From NCBI GenBank assembly GCA_028697145.1, contig JAQVFR010000033.1, positions 1 to 42,375 of the forward strand: DNA of 42,375 nt, read 5' to 3'. The DNA comes from Actinomycetota bacterium (lineage in GTDB: Bacteria > Actinomycetota > Geothermincolia > Geothermincolales > RBG-13-55-18). The notes below the pieces were generated by a model. That model did no database searches. It had not been told where the DNA came from and was given only the letters and a program-made list of their open reading frames with translations. Positions 17,109-25,341 of the stretch are shown here, piece by piece (the first letter of the stretch is position 1; every line of letters begins with the position of its first letter). The position numbers and the translations under genes are program-made.

Positions 17109-18236
17109 TTACCTCCTGGCCTCGAGGAGAAAGTAGCGAGGCCCGCGCAGGGCCTCCGCCAGCGCCGCCGCGCCCTCTCCCGCGGGGATCTCCGCATCCT
17201 CCGGGCGCGTACCGTCCTCTCCGCCCTGCCGGCCGTCCACAGCCTCCACGACGGCCTCGCGGAACCCGGCCTCGAGGAAGAGCGCCCTCATGGTGTCGGG
17301 GTGGACGAGGCGCAGGACGGTGGGGTCGCGGAAGGCCTCCTCCACGCCGCGGAAGGAGGCGGGGTGGTGGTTGAGCACCGCCACCTTGCCGTCTTTCTCC
17401 ACCTTGTCCGCCAGCGCGTTGACCGTCCACAGCAGCTCCCTGGTGTCGTCCCTCTCCCCCAGGTCCTGCATGAACACCCCCGGCAGAGACTCCACCGGGC
17501 AGGACTTGAGGAAGTCCAGGGGGTGCACGTGCTGCACCTTGAGGAACTTCTCCTGGCACATGCTCACCAGGCGGGAGTCGTCCTCCACCCCCAGTGCCTT
17601 GCGGCCCTCGCGGGCGCAGGCCTCCAGGAAGTCCCCCGTCCCCGCGTAGAGGTTGACCACCTGCCGCTCCGGCTCGAAGCGGCGGGCCGCCTCCTCCAGG
17701 AGGCCCGCTTCCTGCCGGCGCAGTCCCATCTCCACCCAGGCGGTATAGCGGTCCACCCCGCCCCGGTAGTCCCTCTCCCTCTCCACCCGCAGGATCTCCA
17801 CCATGGCCTCCAGGGAGCGCACCAGCTTCTCGTTGAAGGCCCTCTGCTTGGCGAAGACCACCTCCATGTAGGGGGTCATGAAGCGGCGGATGATCCTCTT
17901 AACCAGGATGATAAAGGGCTTGAGGGGCCCGGGGCGCGCCCCGATGGGGTAATAGGTGTTGATGTCCGAGAACTGGCGCGCGAACTGCAGCATGAAGGAG
18001 AGCTCCTGCAGTGGGTCGGTGAAGAGGTCGTGCACGGGGTCGAGGTCTATGACTTTTGCCTCCCCCAGCCGGTCCCTCTCCAGGTCCTGGATCTCCAGGT
18101 CGCGGTAGATCCCCTCCTCGCGCCGCCGCGCGACCCTGGCCTCGATCTCCGCCATCACGGCGTGCAGGCCGGCGTCGTCCGGGAGGCTGAGTATGTCCCG
18201 CGGTTCCCCGGGGCGGCTCTCCTCTGCGCTCATCAT
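17109..18236 (-). CDS. Methyltransferase with N-terminal helical domain, next to Wzt
   Basis: 375 residues, ATG at 18236 (a second ATG at 18233) with AGGAGCGGAG upstream. Residues 1-75 are helical and charged. Residues 75-150 hold a conserved-looking segment (INTYYPIG, then FIILVKRIIRRFMTPYMEVV, then AFNEKLVRSLEAM) that I recall from methyltransferases and glycosyltransferases in O-antigen clusters. The C-terminal class I methyltransferase has motif I VVNLYAGTGDFLEA, acidic GVEDDSRLV and a late LVHPDTMRALFLEAGF. Its place directly after wzm-wzt, which has a carbohydrate-recognition tail, is the layout of WbdD-like capping systems where a terminal methyl group stops polymerisation and is the export signal. 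Capping is inferred. Confidence 0.8.
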   Translation of the reverse strand: MMSAEESRPGEPRDILSLPDDAGLHAVMAEIEARVARRREEGIYRDLEIQDLERDRLGEAKVIDLDPVHDLFTDPLQELSFMLQFARQFSDINTYYPIGARPGPLKPFIILVKRIIRRFMTPYMEVVFAKQRAFNEKLVRSLEAMVEILRVERERDYRGGVDRYTAWVEMGLRRQEAGLLEEAARRFEPERQVVNLYAGTGDFLEACAREGRKALGVEDDSRLVSMCQEKFLKVQHVHPLDFLKSCPVESLPGVFMQDLGERDDTRELLWTVNALADKVEKDGKVAVLNHHPASFRGVEEAFRDPTVLRLVHPDTMRALFLEAGFREAVVEAVDGRQGGEDGTRPEDAEIPAGEGAAALAEALRGPRYFLLEARR

Positions 18237-18323
18237 CTCTCCGCTCCTGCCTTCCGCGCCCGGCCGCCGCGCGTGCCCCGCTCGCTCCGGGAGCGGGGAT
18301 CAGCGGGGCCGTTTCCGCCAAAA

Positions 18324-19535
18324 CTACTGGTCAATGATATCTATCCGGCAATCCATTATCAAGAAACCGGCGTCCTCGCCGGGCGAGGTGACGTCGAAGT
18401 AATACATCTTGTCCATCCAGTGGTAATTGGTCATCTCGTCCCGGGTGTGGATGGCGGCGGAGACGTGGTACCTGCCGTCCAGCATGGGCAGCGCCGGGGT
18501 ATGGAAATCGACCCTCCCCTTTCCCTCGATGAAGGGGATGTTTATGCCCCTGAGCCTGGTGTTGGTGCCGTAGACCATCAGCCCCATCTGGTTGTAGATG
18601 CCGAAGCCGAAAACCGGGTCCTCTATGCGCCTCTTCGCCTCGTAGCCCACGCGCAGGGTCATGGCGTCTCCCGTCCTGAACTCCATCGACGGCTTGCCCT
18701 CCCCGTCGATGATGTCCAGCGAGGTGATGGACGCCTCCCGGGTGCCGAACTCCGACCCCACCGGGCTCACGCGCATGGCCACGCGGTAGGCGTCGGCCAC
18801 CTCCTTGGGGTCTCCGAGCATCTTCATCCTCCCCTTCTCCAGCCACAGCACGCGGTTGGAGAAGGCGGCGGCGATGTCCGTGTTGTGGGTGACGAGGACG
18901 ATGGTCTTGCCCTCCTGCTGCATCTTGCTCAGGCGGTTGAGGCACTTGGTCTGGAAAGCTTCGTCCCCCACTGCGAGGACCTCGTCGATGAGGAGTATGT
19001 CCGGGTTGAGGTTGATGGCGATGGAGAAGCCCAGGCGCACGTACATCCCCGAGGAGTAGTTCTTCACCTGGTTGTCGATGAACGGCCCCAGCTCGGAGAA
19101 CTCCACTATCTCCGGCAGCAGCACCTCCAGATCGCGGCGCCTGAAGCCGAGCACGGAGCCGTTGAGGTAGATGTTCTCCCGCCCGGTGAGGTCGGGGTGG
19201 AACCCCGCCCCCAGCTCGAGCAGGGCGGCGATGCTGCCATGGGTGGTTATGGTGCCGGTGTTGGGGCTCATGATGCGCGTCATCAGCCTGAGCAGGGTGG
19301 ACTTCCCCGACCCGTTGGGCCCGATGATGCTCAGGGTGCGCCCCTTCGGGACCACCAGGTCGATGTCCCGCAGCGCCCAGAAAAGGTCGTAGCCCCGCTT
19401 GCGCCAGTTGATGATCCTCTCCTTGAGGGTGTAGTTGACATCGTGGTAGAGGCGGAAGCTCTTGCTGATGCCGTGCAGCTCGATGGCCGGCTCCAGCTCC
19501 TCGTACGCCGTGGCGGGCTCCACTGCTTCCATCAT
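18324..19535 (-). CDS. wzt: ABC transporter ATPase for polysaccharide export, with C-terminal glycan-binding domain
   Basis: 403 residues. The ATPase domain (about 17-255) has Walker A GPNGSGKST (72-80), signature YSSGM (160-164), Walker B ILLIDE (180-185) and switch His in LVTHNTD (217). The spacing and the GSIAALLELGAGFHPDLTGR segment are those of the Wzt/TagH/RfbE family. Residues from about 260 to 403 form an extra beta-sandwich (GDAMTLRVGYEAKR, NTRLRGINIPFIEGKGRVDF) corresponding to the Wzt carbohydrate-recognition domain, which in characterised O-antigen systems binds the modified non-reducing end before export. The start overlaps the wzm stop as ATGA. It powers flipping of an undecaprenyl-linked glycan out of the cytoplasm together with Wzm. 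Confidence 0.93.
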   Translation of the reverse strand: MMEAVEPATAYEELEPAIELHGISKSFRLYHDVNYTLKERIINWRKRGYDLFWALRDIDLVVPKGRTLSIIGPNGSGKSTLLRLMTRIMSPNTGTITTHGSIAALLELGAGFHPDLTGRENIYLNGSVLGFRRRDLEVLLPEIVEFSELGPFIDNQVKNYSSGMYVRLGFSIAINLNPDILLIDEVLAVGDEAFQTKCLNRLSKMQQEGKTIVLVTHNTDIAAAFSNRVLWLEKGRMKMLGDPKEVADAYRVAMRVSPVGSEFGTREASITSLDIIDGEGKPSMEFRTGDAMTLRVGYEAKRRIEDPVFGFGIYNQMGLMVYGTNTRLRGINIPFIEGKGRVDFHTPALPMLDGRYHVSAAIHTRDEMTNYHWMDKMYYFDVTSPGEDAGFLIMDCRIDIIDQ

Positions 19536-20350
19536 ATGAACTCCACGAACCTCCCCTCCAGCCGGCAGAAGGCGTAGTAACCGAGCATGAGCAGGACGAT
19601 GGAGCAGGCCACCGTCCCCAGCACCCCCTCCAGGGACATGGAATAAGCCCTGGGCCCGTTCACCGGCGAGTTATAAACGATGCGCTGCCACATGAGGATC
19701 AAGTGGGTCATGGGGTTGAACATGTACAGCTGGGAAGCCCAGGCCGGCAGCGTGTCCTTGATCTGGGCGATGGGATAGACGATGGGGGTCATCCAGAACC
19801 AGGCCATGAGCAGTATCTCCACGAAGTGCGACACGTCGCGGAACATGACGTTCCAGGCCGAGAGCAGCAGGGTGAGGCCGGCGATGAACGCCAGCTCCAG
19901 CAGCATGAGCAGCGGGAACATGAATATCCACGGCGTGAGGGGCACCCTGAAGACGATGAGGAAGAAGATGAGCATCATCTCCTGCAGCACGAAGTGGAAG
20001 GAGGCCGACCCCAGGTAGGAGAGGGGCAGCACCTCCCGCGGGAAATATACCTTCTTCACCAGCTCGCCGTTGTTGACCACGGAGCCCACGCCCATGCTGA
20101 GGGTCTGGGACATGAAGTTCCAGGGCAGGATGCCGGCCATGAGGTAGAAGGCGTAATAGCGCATGTCCGCGCCGCGCACGGTGAAGATGATGCCGAAGGC
20201 CACGTAGAAGACCACCAGCATCATCAGGGGGTTGACCAGCGACCACACGAAACCGAGGAAGGAGTTCTTGTACTTCACCTTCACCTCTTTGCGGGTGAGG
20301 TTGAACAGGAGTTCGCGGTAATCGAAGAGGCGTTTCAGGTTCTCCTTCAT
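19532..20350 (-). CDS. wzm: ABC-2 type polysaccharide export permease
   Basis: 272 residues from ATG 20350 (MKENLKRLFDYRELLFNLTR). An upstream in-frame ATG at 20413 would add a Cys-rich leader unlike the family and is rejected. Six membrane segments follow the amphipathic N-terminal helix. Typical ABC2-membrane phrases are seen: KVKYKNSFLGFVWSLVNPLM, VKKVYFPREVLPLSYLG and MTPIVYPIAQI. It is the first gene of the export and glycosylation operon and is translationally coupled to wzt. The Shine-Dalgarno is weak (TTTAGGT directly before ATG). The AT-rich stretch at 20351-20400 probably holds the operon promoter, but I could not place convincing -35/-10 boxes. Confidence 0.92.
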   Translation of the reverse strand: MKENLKRLFDYRELLFNLTRKEVKVKYKNSFLGFVWSLVNPLMMLVVFYVAFGIIFTVRGADMRYYAFYLMAGILPWNFMSQTLSMGVGSVVNNGELVKKVYFPREVLPLSYLGSASFHFVLQEMMLIFFLIVFRVPLTPWIFMFPLLMLLELAFIAGLTLLLSAWNVMFRDVSHFVEILLMAWFWMTPIVYPIAQIKDTLPAWASQLYMFNPMTHLILMWQRIVYNSPVNGPRAYSMSLEGVLGTVACSIVLLMLGYYAFCRLEGRFVEFI

Positions 20351-20499
20351 ACCTAAAGAAGTTAATGGACGCGCGGTATAAAAGCAACAAAGCACGGCTT
20401 TGGTGGCCAGCACTTAACGCAGGCAAACCCCGTAAAGGCATTGTGCTCCCCGGGCGGGCGCGATGGGGACAATGCGACCAGAAGGTCGTCCGCGCTCAA

Positions 20500-20979
20500 T
20501 CAACCGGCCGCCGACAGGAGCCTGCCCGTATCCAGGCCCAACTGGAAGGCCCGCTCTTCCTCGCCATCCTCGAGAGGGCCTTCCTGGCCCTGGACGAAGA
20601 ACTTGGCAGCGCCGCCGGTGGGCTCGAGCCCCTTCGCTTCGAGGGCTTCGTGGATCCGCAGTGCGCCCCTGACGCTCCAGTCGTCGTAACGACTCCCGCT
20701 CCCTTCCGGCCTCACCCCGGTCCCGAAGGCGAGGAAGGGCTTTCCCGACCAGGACTTCTTCTTGATCCCGCGCCTGATGAAGCGCTTGATGCCCCCGGTC
20801 ATCCGCCCCATGCGGGTCCCCGACCCCACGGCGATGAAGTCGAAGTCATCTGCGATCTTGCGGGCGTCAGACGATACGAGTTCGACCTCGAGACCAGCGT
20901 CCTCGAGGCCCTTGGCGCGAATCTCCGCGATCTTGCGGCAATTCCCGTACCTGGTATGGTAAACGACCAGTCCCTTCAT
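20500..20979 (-). CDS. Flavodoxin-domain protein
   Basis: 159 residues with GGGAGG upstream of ATG 20979. The FMN phosphate-binding loop is at residues 7-15 (YHTRYGNCRKIAE), followed by the second flavodoxin region FDFIAVGSGTRMGRMTGGIK and the third GKPFLAFGTGVRPEGSGSRY. Length and the lack of extra domains fit short-chain flavodoxins or flavodoxin-like electron carriers; a HemG-like oxidase is less likely. It stands alone between the glycan operon (150 bp away) and the repeat-rich gap before rsgA. The role is presumably single-electron transfer in the cytoplasm. Confidence 0.87.
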   Translation of the reverse strand: MKGLVVYHTRYGNCRKIAEIRAKGLEDAGLEVELVSSDARKIADDFDFIAVGSGTRMGRMTGGIKRFIRRGIKKKSWSGKPFLAFGTGVRPEGSGSRYDDWSVRGALRIHEALEAKGLEPTGGAAKFFVQGQEGPLEDGEEERAFQLGLDTGRLLSAAG

Positions 20980-21103
20980 GCGATGCCTCCCTTCACCCTC
21001 AGCCGGATGACGCTTTCCCGGCGGCGGGACGGATATCGATTATTATCCCCCAGACCCGCTCAGAACGCACCAGCCTCCGCAGCGATCATATCTCTTCCGG
21101 TAT

Positions 21104-21155
21104 GGGGTCAGCCCTTAACATTCATCAAAACGTTAGCAAAGCTAATCGTTACTCC
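21104..21155 (+). repeat. Palindromic dispersed repeat, family 1, copy A
   Basis: A 52-base element starting GGGGTCAGCCCTTAAC and ending GCTAATCGTTACTCC, with an internal hairpin TTAGC-AAA-GCTAA. It is nearly identical to copy B 77 bp downstream, and related to copies C and D beyond rsgA. The surrounding 20980-21371 gap (391 bp) is lower in GC than the genes and contains no other gene. Confidence 0.85.
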
Positions 21156-21180
21156 AAGCAACAGATCCGGCAACAAATCC

Positions 21181-21231
21181 GGGGTCAGCCCTTACCCTCA
21201 TCAAAACGTTAGCAAAGCTAATCGTTACTCC
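21181..21231 (+). repeat. Palindromic dispersed repeat, family 1, copy B
   Basis: A 51-base copy of the same element in the same orientation. It differs from copy A only in the short stretch after CCCTTA (CCC-TCATC in place of ACATTCATC). The hairpin TTAGC-AAA-GCTAA is intact. Confidence 0.85.
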
Positions 21232-21371
21232 ATGCCGATGCCGTCTCCGCCGGGATCCGAAAGCGCATGGATCATCTGCGAGGCACCCCGATGCGGGCAC
21301 TGAATCCGGGGAGGAACGAAGGTGGCGAGAAGATAGTAATATTGACATGATTATCGTCTGTAGGAGGAGAC

Positions 21372-22442
21372 ATGGACATACAACTTGAGGAATTGGGTTA
21401 CGGCGGTTTCTTCGCTTCCGGCTTCGAGGAGCTGGGGCTGGACGGATGCATACCGGCGCGGGTCATCTCCGAGCACAAGGGGGCCTATGGCGTAAGGGAC
21501 GCGTGCGGTGAATACCTGGCCACCGTGACCGGAAAGCAGATATACGGAGCGCGCGGGAGGGAGGACTACCCGGCCGTCGGTGACTGGGTGGCCCTGGGCA
21601 GAATAGGGGACGGCAGGGCCGTTATCCAGGGCTTGCTGCCCAGGAGAACCTTATTGAAACGGAAGTACAGCGGCGGGTCCGGCGCCCAGGTGATCGCCGC
21701 CAACGTCGACACGGCCTTCGTCGTCGAGTCCGCGGGCGGTAACTTCAGCCCGAACCGGGTGGAGAGATACGTGGCCATCGCCAGGGAGGGCGGCATCAGG
21801 CCGGTGATCGTCCTCAACAAAATCGACCTGGTCCCGCAGGAAGAAGCGCAGGCAATGGTCTCGAGCCTGAGGGAAAGGTTCAATGGTATCGAGGTCATCG
21901 GGACCAGCGCCGTCAGCGACGGCGGCCTTGGGGGGATGAAGGCGCTCGTCCTCCGTGGAGAGACGTGCTGCCTCCTGGGACCGTCCGGAGTGGGCAAGTC
22001 CACGCTCATAAACCGGCTGCTGGGTAAGGACGCCATAAAAACCGGGGAGATAAGCGGACATACCGGCAAGGGCAAGCACACCACGACGGCCAGGCACGTG
22101 TATTTCCTCCCGGACGGGTGGATACTCATCGACAACCCGGGCATGAGAGAGGTCGGAATGACGGACGCCAAGGCGGGGCTGGAAGACACTTTCGCGGAGA
22201 TAACGGCGCTGGCCGGGCGGTGCCGCTTCGCCGACTGCACCCACGTCCACGAACCGGGATGCGCGGTGCGCGAGGCCGTGGCTCGCGGCGAGCTGGACGG
22301 GGGAAGGTTCGACAACTACCTCAAGCTGTCCCGGGAAGCCGAGTACTACGAGATGACCAGCCTGGAGAAGAGGCGCAAAGACCGCGAAACTGGCCGCTTC
22401 TTTAAAAGATCTAAGAAAGACCTGAAAAAGCGCGGTTACTGA
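21372..22442 (+). CDS. rsgA: Ribosome small-subunit-dependent GTPase A
   Basis: 356 residues, ATG with TAGGAGGAG just upstream. The N-terminal OB domain (to about 105) is followed by the circularly permuted GTPase order that defines the family: G4 NKID (149-152), then G1 GPSGVGKST (203-211), then G3 DNPG (254-257). The C-terminal zinc knuckle is C284-x4-C289-x-H291-x5-C297. It is a late 30S maturation factor that checks the decoding site and releases RbfA, acting in the cytoplasm. The gene is isolated, flanked on both sides by copies of the family 1 repeat (A/B upstream, C/D downstream). Copy C begins only about seven bases after the stop codon. This setting suggests the segment may have been moved or rearranged. 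Confidence 0.95.
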   Translation: MDIQLEELGYGGFFASGFEELGLDGCIPARVISEHKGAYGVRDACGEYLATVTGKQIYGARGREDYPAVGDWVALGRIGDGRAVIQGLLPRRTLLKRKYSGGSGAQVIAANVDTAFVVESAGGNFSPNRVERYVAIAREGGIRPVIVLNKIDLVPQEEAQAMVSSLRERFNGIEVIGTSAVSDGGLGGMKALVLRGETCCLLGPSGVGKSTLINRLLGKDAIKTGEISGHTGKGKHTTTARHVYFLPDGWILIDNPGMREVGMTDAKAGLEDTFAEITALAGRCRFADCTHVHEPGCAVREAVARGELDGGRFDNYLKLSREAEYYEMTSLEKRRKDRETGRFFKRSKKDLKKRGY

Positions 22443-22448
22443 TGAGGC

Positions 22449-22494
22449 ATCCTTTAACATTGATGAAAATGTCAGCCATGCTGATCGTTTCTCC
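22449..22494 (+). repeat. Palindromic dispersed repeat, family 1, diverged copy C
   Basis: It aligns with copies A and B from CATCCTTTAACATT to CGTTTCTCC, with about ten differences. The hairpin arms change together (TCAGC-CAT-GCTGA in place of TTAGC-AAA-GCTAA), so pairing is kept. Confidence 0.7.
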
Positions 22495-22650
22495 AAGAGA
22501 GATTTTCATCCCTTCCAGTATTCATAAGCCAACGGTCATTCGCTTCCCGGGGTAGCATGGGGCCGGCTCGCACTGATAGCACTGATAATAGTCTGCGATG
22601 TTAACGAATGACGGTGATGGGGGCTGATCCCGTCAGGTGCCCGATCACAC

Positions 22651-22701
22651 CGAGAATAGTTAGCGAAGCTGATGAAATGGTGAATGTTAAGGGCTGACCC
22701 C
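22651..22701 (-). repeat. Palindromic dispersed repeat, family 1, inverted copy D
   Basis: Read on the minus strand it starts GGGGTCAGCCCTTAACATTC and carries the hairpin TCAGC-TTC-GCTAA. It lies directly downstream of the stop codon (22705..22703) of the SpoIID-domain gene. A further partial match (GGGCTGATCCC) is seen at 22621-22631 in the same 260-bp gap, which has no gene. Confidence 0.75.
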
Positions 22702-22702
22702 A

Positions 22703-25177
22703 TTAGGAGCCGGTGTAGCCCTCGGCGAAGAGCCAGGTGGTGGAGGTGCCGGTCACGCCAAGGGCGGCATGCCCGCCGCGGCGCCCGTAGTAGTCGAAGT
22801 ACACGGCGCGCTCGACCACGACGCCCCTCCCGCCCGTCTCCTCCACCACCACGGAGACCTCGTCGGCGGGGAAATGGTCGTCCACGCGCAGGGTGAAGCG
22901 CGAGCGAGGCGGCAGGTCGAAGAAGGCCTCTTTCGCCAGCCCCGCATTGGTGAGGAAGGAGAACTTCACCCGCGCCGCCTCGCCGGAGGGGTTGCCCACC
23001 AGCACCCAGGTATCGAACCCGCCCGCGGTGTAGCCCTCGGCGAGGTACCACTTTGCCGCCGCCGCGGGCGTCCCGGCGCTGCACGACCCGCCCTGCTTCC
23101 CCTGGTAGTCGAAGTACATGGCGCGCTCCGCCACCACCGGGCGGTCGCTCTCCACCAGCGCCGCTACCTCGGCCGCGGGCAGGTGTTCGTCAACGTGCAG
23201 GGTGTAACGGGAGTGGGGGGCCACCTCCACCTCCAGCGTCTTGCCGCCGGAACCCCCGGGGACCAGGAGGTTGAAAGTCACCCTGGCCACCTCTGCGGAG
23301 GGGTTGCCCACCAGCAGCCAGGTATCGAAGGCCTCGGCGGTGTACCCCTCCCCGAACAGCCAGGTGCCGGAGAGAGCGGGCGACCCCAGGGCCACGTGTC
23401 CTCCCCTCCTGCCCTCGCTGTCGAAGTACATGGCGCGCTCGACGACCACCGGCCGGTCGCAACTCACCTTGGAGGCGAAGGAGCACGCCGAGAAGTCCGG
23501 CACCCCGTCCACGTAGAGGGTGGCGCGCGACCGCGCCGGCACGCTCATCTCCACGCGGCCGGTGTGGCCGTCCTCGCGCAGGAGGTCCACGGCGGCGTGG
23601 GCCTCCTCCCCGCCCGGGTTGTAGAGGAGGATCCACGTGTCGAAGGCCTGGGCGGTATAGCCCTCGGCCAGGTTCCACTCCGTAGCGGCCGCCGCCGCTC
23701 CGTGCTCGCACGAGCCCCCGCTGTATTCGCCCAGATAATCGAAGTACATGGCGCGTTCGGCGACGATGCCGCCGCTGCTCGTCACCTCCGCCGATATCTC
23801 GGCGTCGCGGAAGTAGTCGTCGGCGTGCACGGTGCGCCGCGACATGGCGGGAAGCTCCACGTCCGCCTGCTTCTCCTCCCCCATCGCGGTGCGCATCTTC
23901 ACCTGTGCCGAGACCGCTTCCCCGCCCGGGTTGGCCAGCAGGATGTATTCGTCGAAGCGGTCGGCGGGCGCGTTGACCATGGACGAGCGCAGTCCGAAGT
24001 AGCCGCGCAGGTTCTCCCCGCTGACGCGCACCGTTCCAGCGCTGCCGGTGAACGAGGCATAGCGCACCCTCCCGCTCGCGGTGCGGTCGGAAAGGTCCAT
24101 GCCGTAGAGCGTGCCCACGTAGGTGCTGGAACGTGAGTTGAGCCGCCTCTCCATCTCGGCCCGGCTGTAGGCCACCGTCCAGGAGGCGAAGGGGTTGTTG
24201 GCGGGGTCCTCGCACCACGGGCAGGGGACGCCGCGCAGGTAGGGCACCGGGGTGCCGAACCACACGTCCTCGTTGTTATCGGTATGGCCCCCGCAGGAAG
24301 CGGAGTAGAAGCAGTGCGCCACCGAGCCCGCGTAGGTGAGCACCTGCCCCGCCGTGGCTTCGACCGCCTGCACCCAGCCCGCGTCCTTCTCCTTCTCGTA
24401 TCCCTGGTAATACTGGCAGTGCGTCTCGTCGCAGATGTCGTAGCCGGAGGATGCGTGCTTGCCCATGCTGCTCACGGCGTAGGAGCGGGCGGCGACCGCC
24501 TGCGCCTTCACCGCTTCCTGCGGCCAGCTGCCCGAGACCTCCGCGATGCCACGCAGGTAGGTCTCGAAATCGCTCATGAGGACGGCCCGCATGGCGTAGG
24601 ACGATGCGCCGTAAACGTTCAGCTCCAGGGGTGCGTAGCCGGAGAGATGGCTCACCTTGCGCCCGCCGTTCTGGGGCAGGCACAACACGTCGCCGTCTCC
24701 CAGGGCGCTGACGTAGAGGGGGTCGCCCGGGCCTCCGTAGGTCGCGCCGTTGAGGTGGGTGCCGTCCGGCCGGAATATGCAGAACCTACCCTGCGCGTCC
24801 GCCCCCACCGTCCAGGTGCCGCCGGGGGTCATCACCCCGCCGGGGATGGCGCCGCCCCTGGTGTAGAAGGTGAAGGTCCCCGATTCCGGCGCGAGCTGGA
24901 TGGAGGACTGGTTCTCCAGGAGACCCACGTGCAGCGAGCCGGGGCAGGGCCAGGCACTCACCTGCGTCCCCTGGTAGTAATGGGTGAGGATCTGCTCGTA
25001 ACCGTGGCCCGCCGCGGCCATGCCCTTCGCGCCGTACTGGCACATGCCCACGCCGTGCCCCCAGCCTGAGCCGTAGAAGACGTAGGTCTCCTGCAGGGCC
25101 AGCGCCTCTCCCGCCCCGAACGGCACGGGCAAAACCATCAACAGCAGGGCCACGATTACCGCCAGTATCCTTCTCAG
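22703..25177 (-). CDS. Secreted SpoIID/LytB-domain protein with C-terminal beta repeats, last repeat truncated
   Basis: About 824 residues if it starts at CTG 25177, which gives a proper signal peptide with a basic n-region (LRRILAVIVALLLMVLPVPF) and GGAGG eight bases upstream. The first standard start is GTG 25153, which loses the basic residues. After the signal comes a SpoIID signature GWGHGVGMCQYGA. The SpoIID catalytic-type region follows (YLRGIAEVSGSWPQEAVKAQ, AVAARSYAV; CHCQ-like DICDETHCQYYQGY; SASCGGHTDNNEDVW), to about residue 390 counted from GTG 25153. SpoIID enzymes are lytic transglycosylases acting on denuded peptidoglycan. The rest is four beta-rich repeats (AEGYTA.. FDTW.L.. 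NP, AERAMYFDY) of the type in the FG-GAP protein at 2703. A fifth unit stops after LFAEGYTGS, where repeat copy D begins. It probably acts at the cell wall. Confidence 0.85.
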   Translation of the reverse strand: MRRILAVIVALLLMVLPVPFGAGEALALQETYVFYGSGWGHGVGMCQYGAKGMAAAGHGYEQILTHYYQGTQVSAWPCPGSLHVGLLENQSSIQLAPESGTFTFYTRGGAIPGGVMTPGGTWTVGADAQGRFCIFRPDGTHLNGATYGGPGDPLYVSALGDGDVLCLPQNGGRKVSHLSGYAPLELNVYGASSYAMRAVLMSDFETYLRGIAEVSGSWPQEAVKAQAVAARSYAVSSMGKHASSGYDICDETHCQYYQGYEKEKDAGWVQAVEATAGQVLTYAGSVAHCFYSASCGGHTDNNEDVWFGTPVPYLRGVPCPWCEDPANNPFASWTVAYSRAEMERRLNSRSSTYVGTLYGMDLSDRTASGRVRYASFTGSAGTVRVSGENLRGYFGLRSSMVNAPADRFDEYILLANPGGEAVSAQVKMRTAMGEEKQADVELPAMSRRTVHADDYFRDAEISAEVTSSGGIVAERAMYFDYLGEYSGGSCEHGAAAAATEWNLAEGYTAQAFDTWILLYNPGGEEAHAAVDLLREDGHTGRVEMSVPARSRATLYVDGVPDFSACSFASKVSCDRPVVVERAMYFDSEGRRGGHVALGSPALSGTWLFGEGYTAEAFDTWLLVGNPSAEVARVTFNLLVPGGSGGKTLEVEVAPHSRYTLHVDEHLPAAEVAALVESDRPVVAERAMYFDYQGKQGGSCSAGTPAAAAKWYLAEGYTAGGFDTWVLVGNPSGEAARVKFSFLTNAGLAKEAFFDLPPRSRFTLRVDDHFPADEVSVVVEETGGRGVVVERAVYFDYYGRRGGHAALGVTGTSTTWLFAEGYTGS

Positions 25178-25246
25178 TTCCCTCTCCTCCGTTTCGCTAC
25201 CGCTACCCGGCGCGTGCCGTTATGGCGTCATTCCTTGCAGCATCAT

Positions 25247-25341
25247 TGGGTCAATCCCGAACCGTGCCTTATAACGTCTTTCCCGCGGCCGGCACCAATA
25301 ACCCGGCTCGCTTCTTTGACGAATACTTGGGACTGGACCCA
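25247..25341. repeat. Segment bounded by inverted GGGTC-core motifs, between mazG and the SpoIID gene
   Basis: At 25247 TGGGTCAATCCCGA and, inverted at 25341..25328, TGGGTCCAGTCCCA form imperfect ends around about 95 bp. The right end abuts the mazG stop codon (25344..25342). No ORF or clear hairpin lies inside. The shared GGGTC core suggests kinship with the other dispersed elements, at moderate confidence. Confidence 0.45.

Noticed and set aside
17301-19577. Plus-strand frame of about 758 codons
   Set aside because: Antisense to wzt and the methyltransferase; composition is typical of shadow frames (many His, Val, Gly, Leu).
19532-20413. Longer Wzm starting at ATG 20413
   Set aside because: It would add a Cys-rich leader not found in the family; MKENLKRLFDYREL at 20350 is the typical start.
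21104-21231. CRISPR array
   Set aside because: Only two direct copies at a 77-bp period, with an internal hairpin and no cas genes; they are dispersed repeats with further copies elsewhere.
21342-21371. TTGACA before rsgA as a promoter
   Set aside because: A -10 at normal spacing would fall in the ribosome binding site and start codon; no TATAAT-like box fits.
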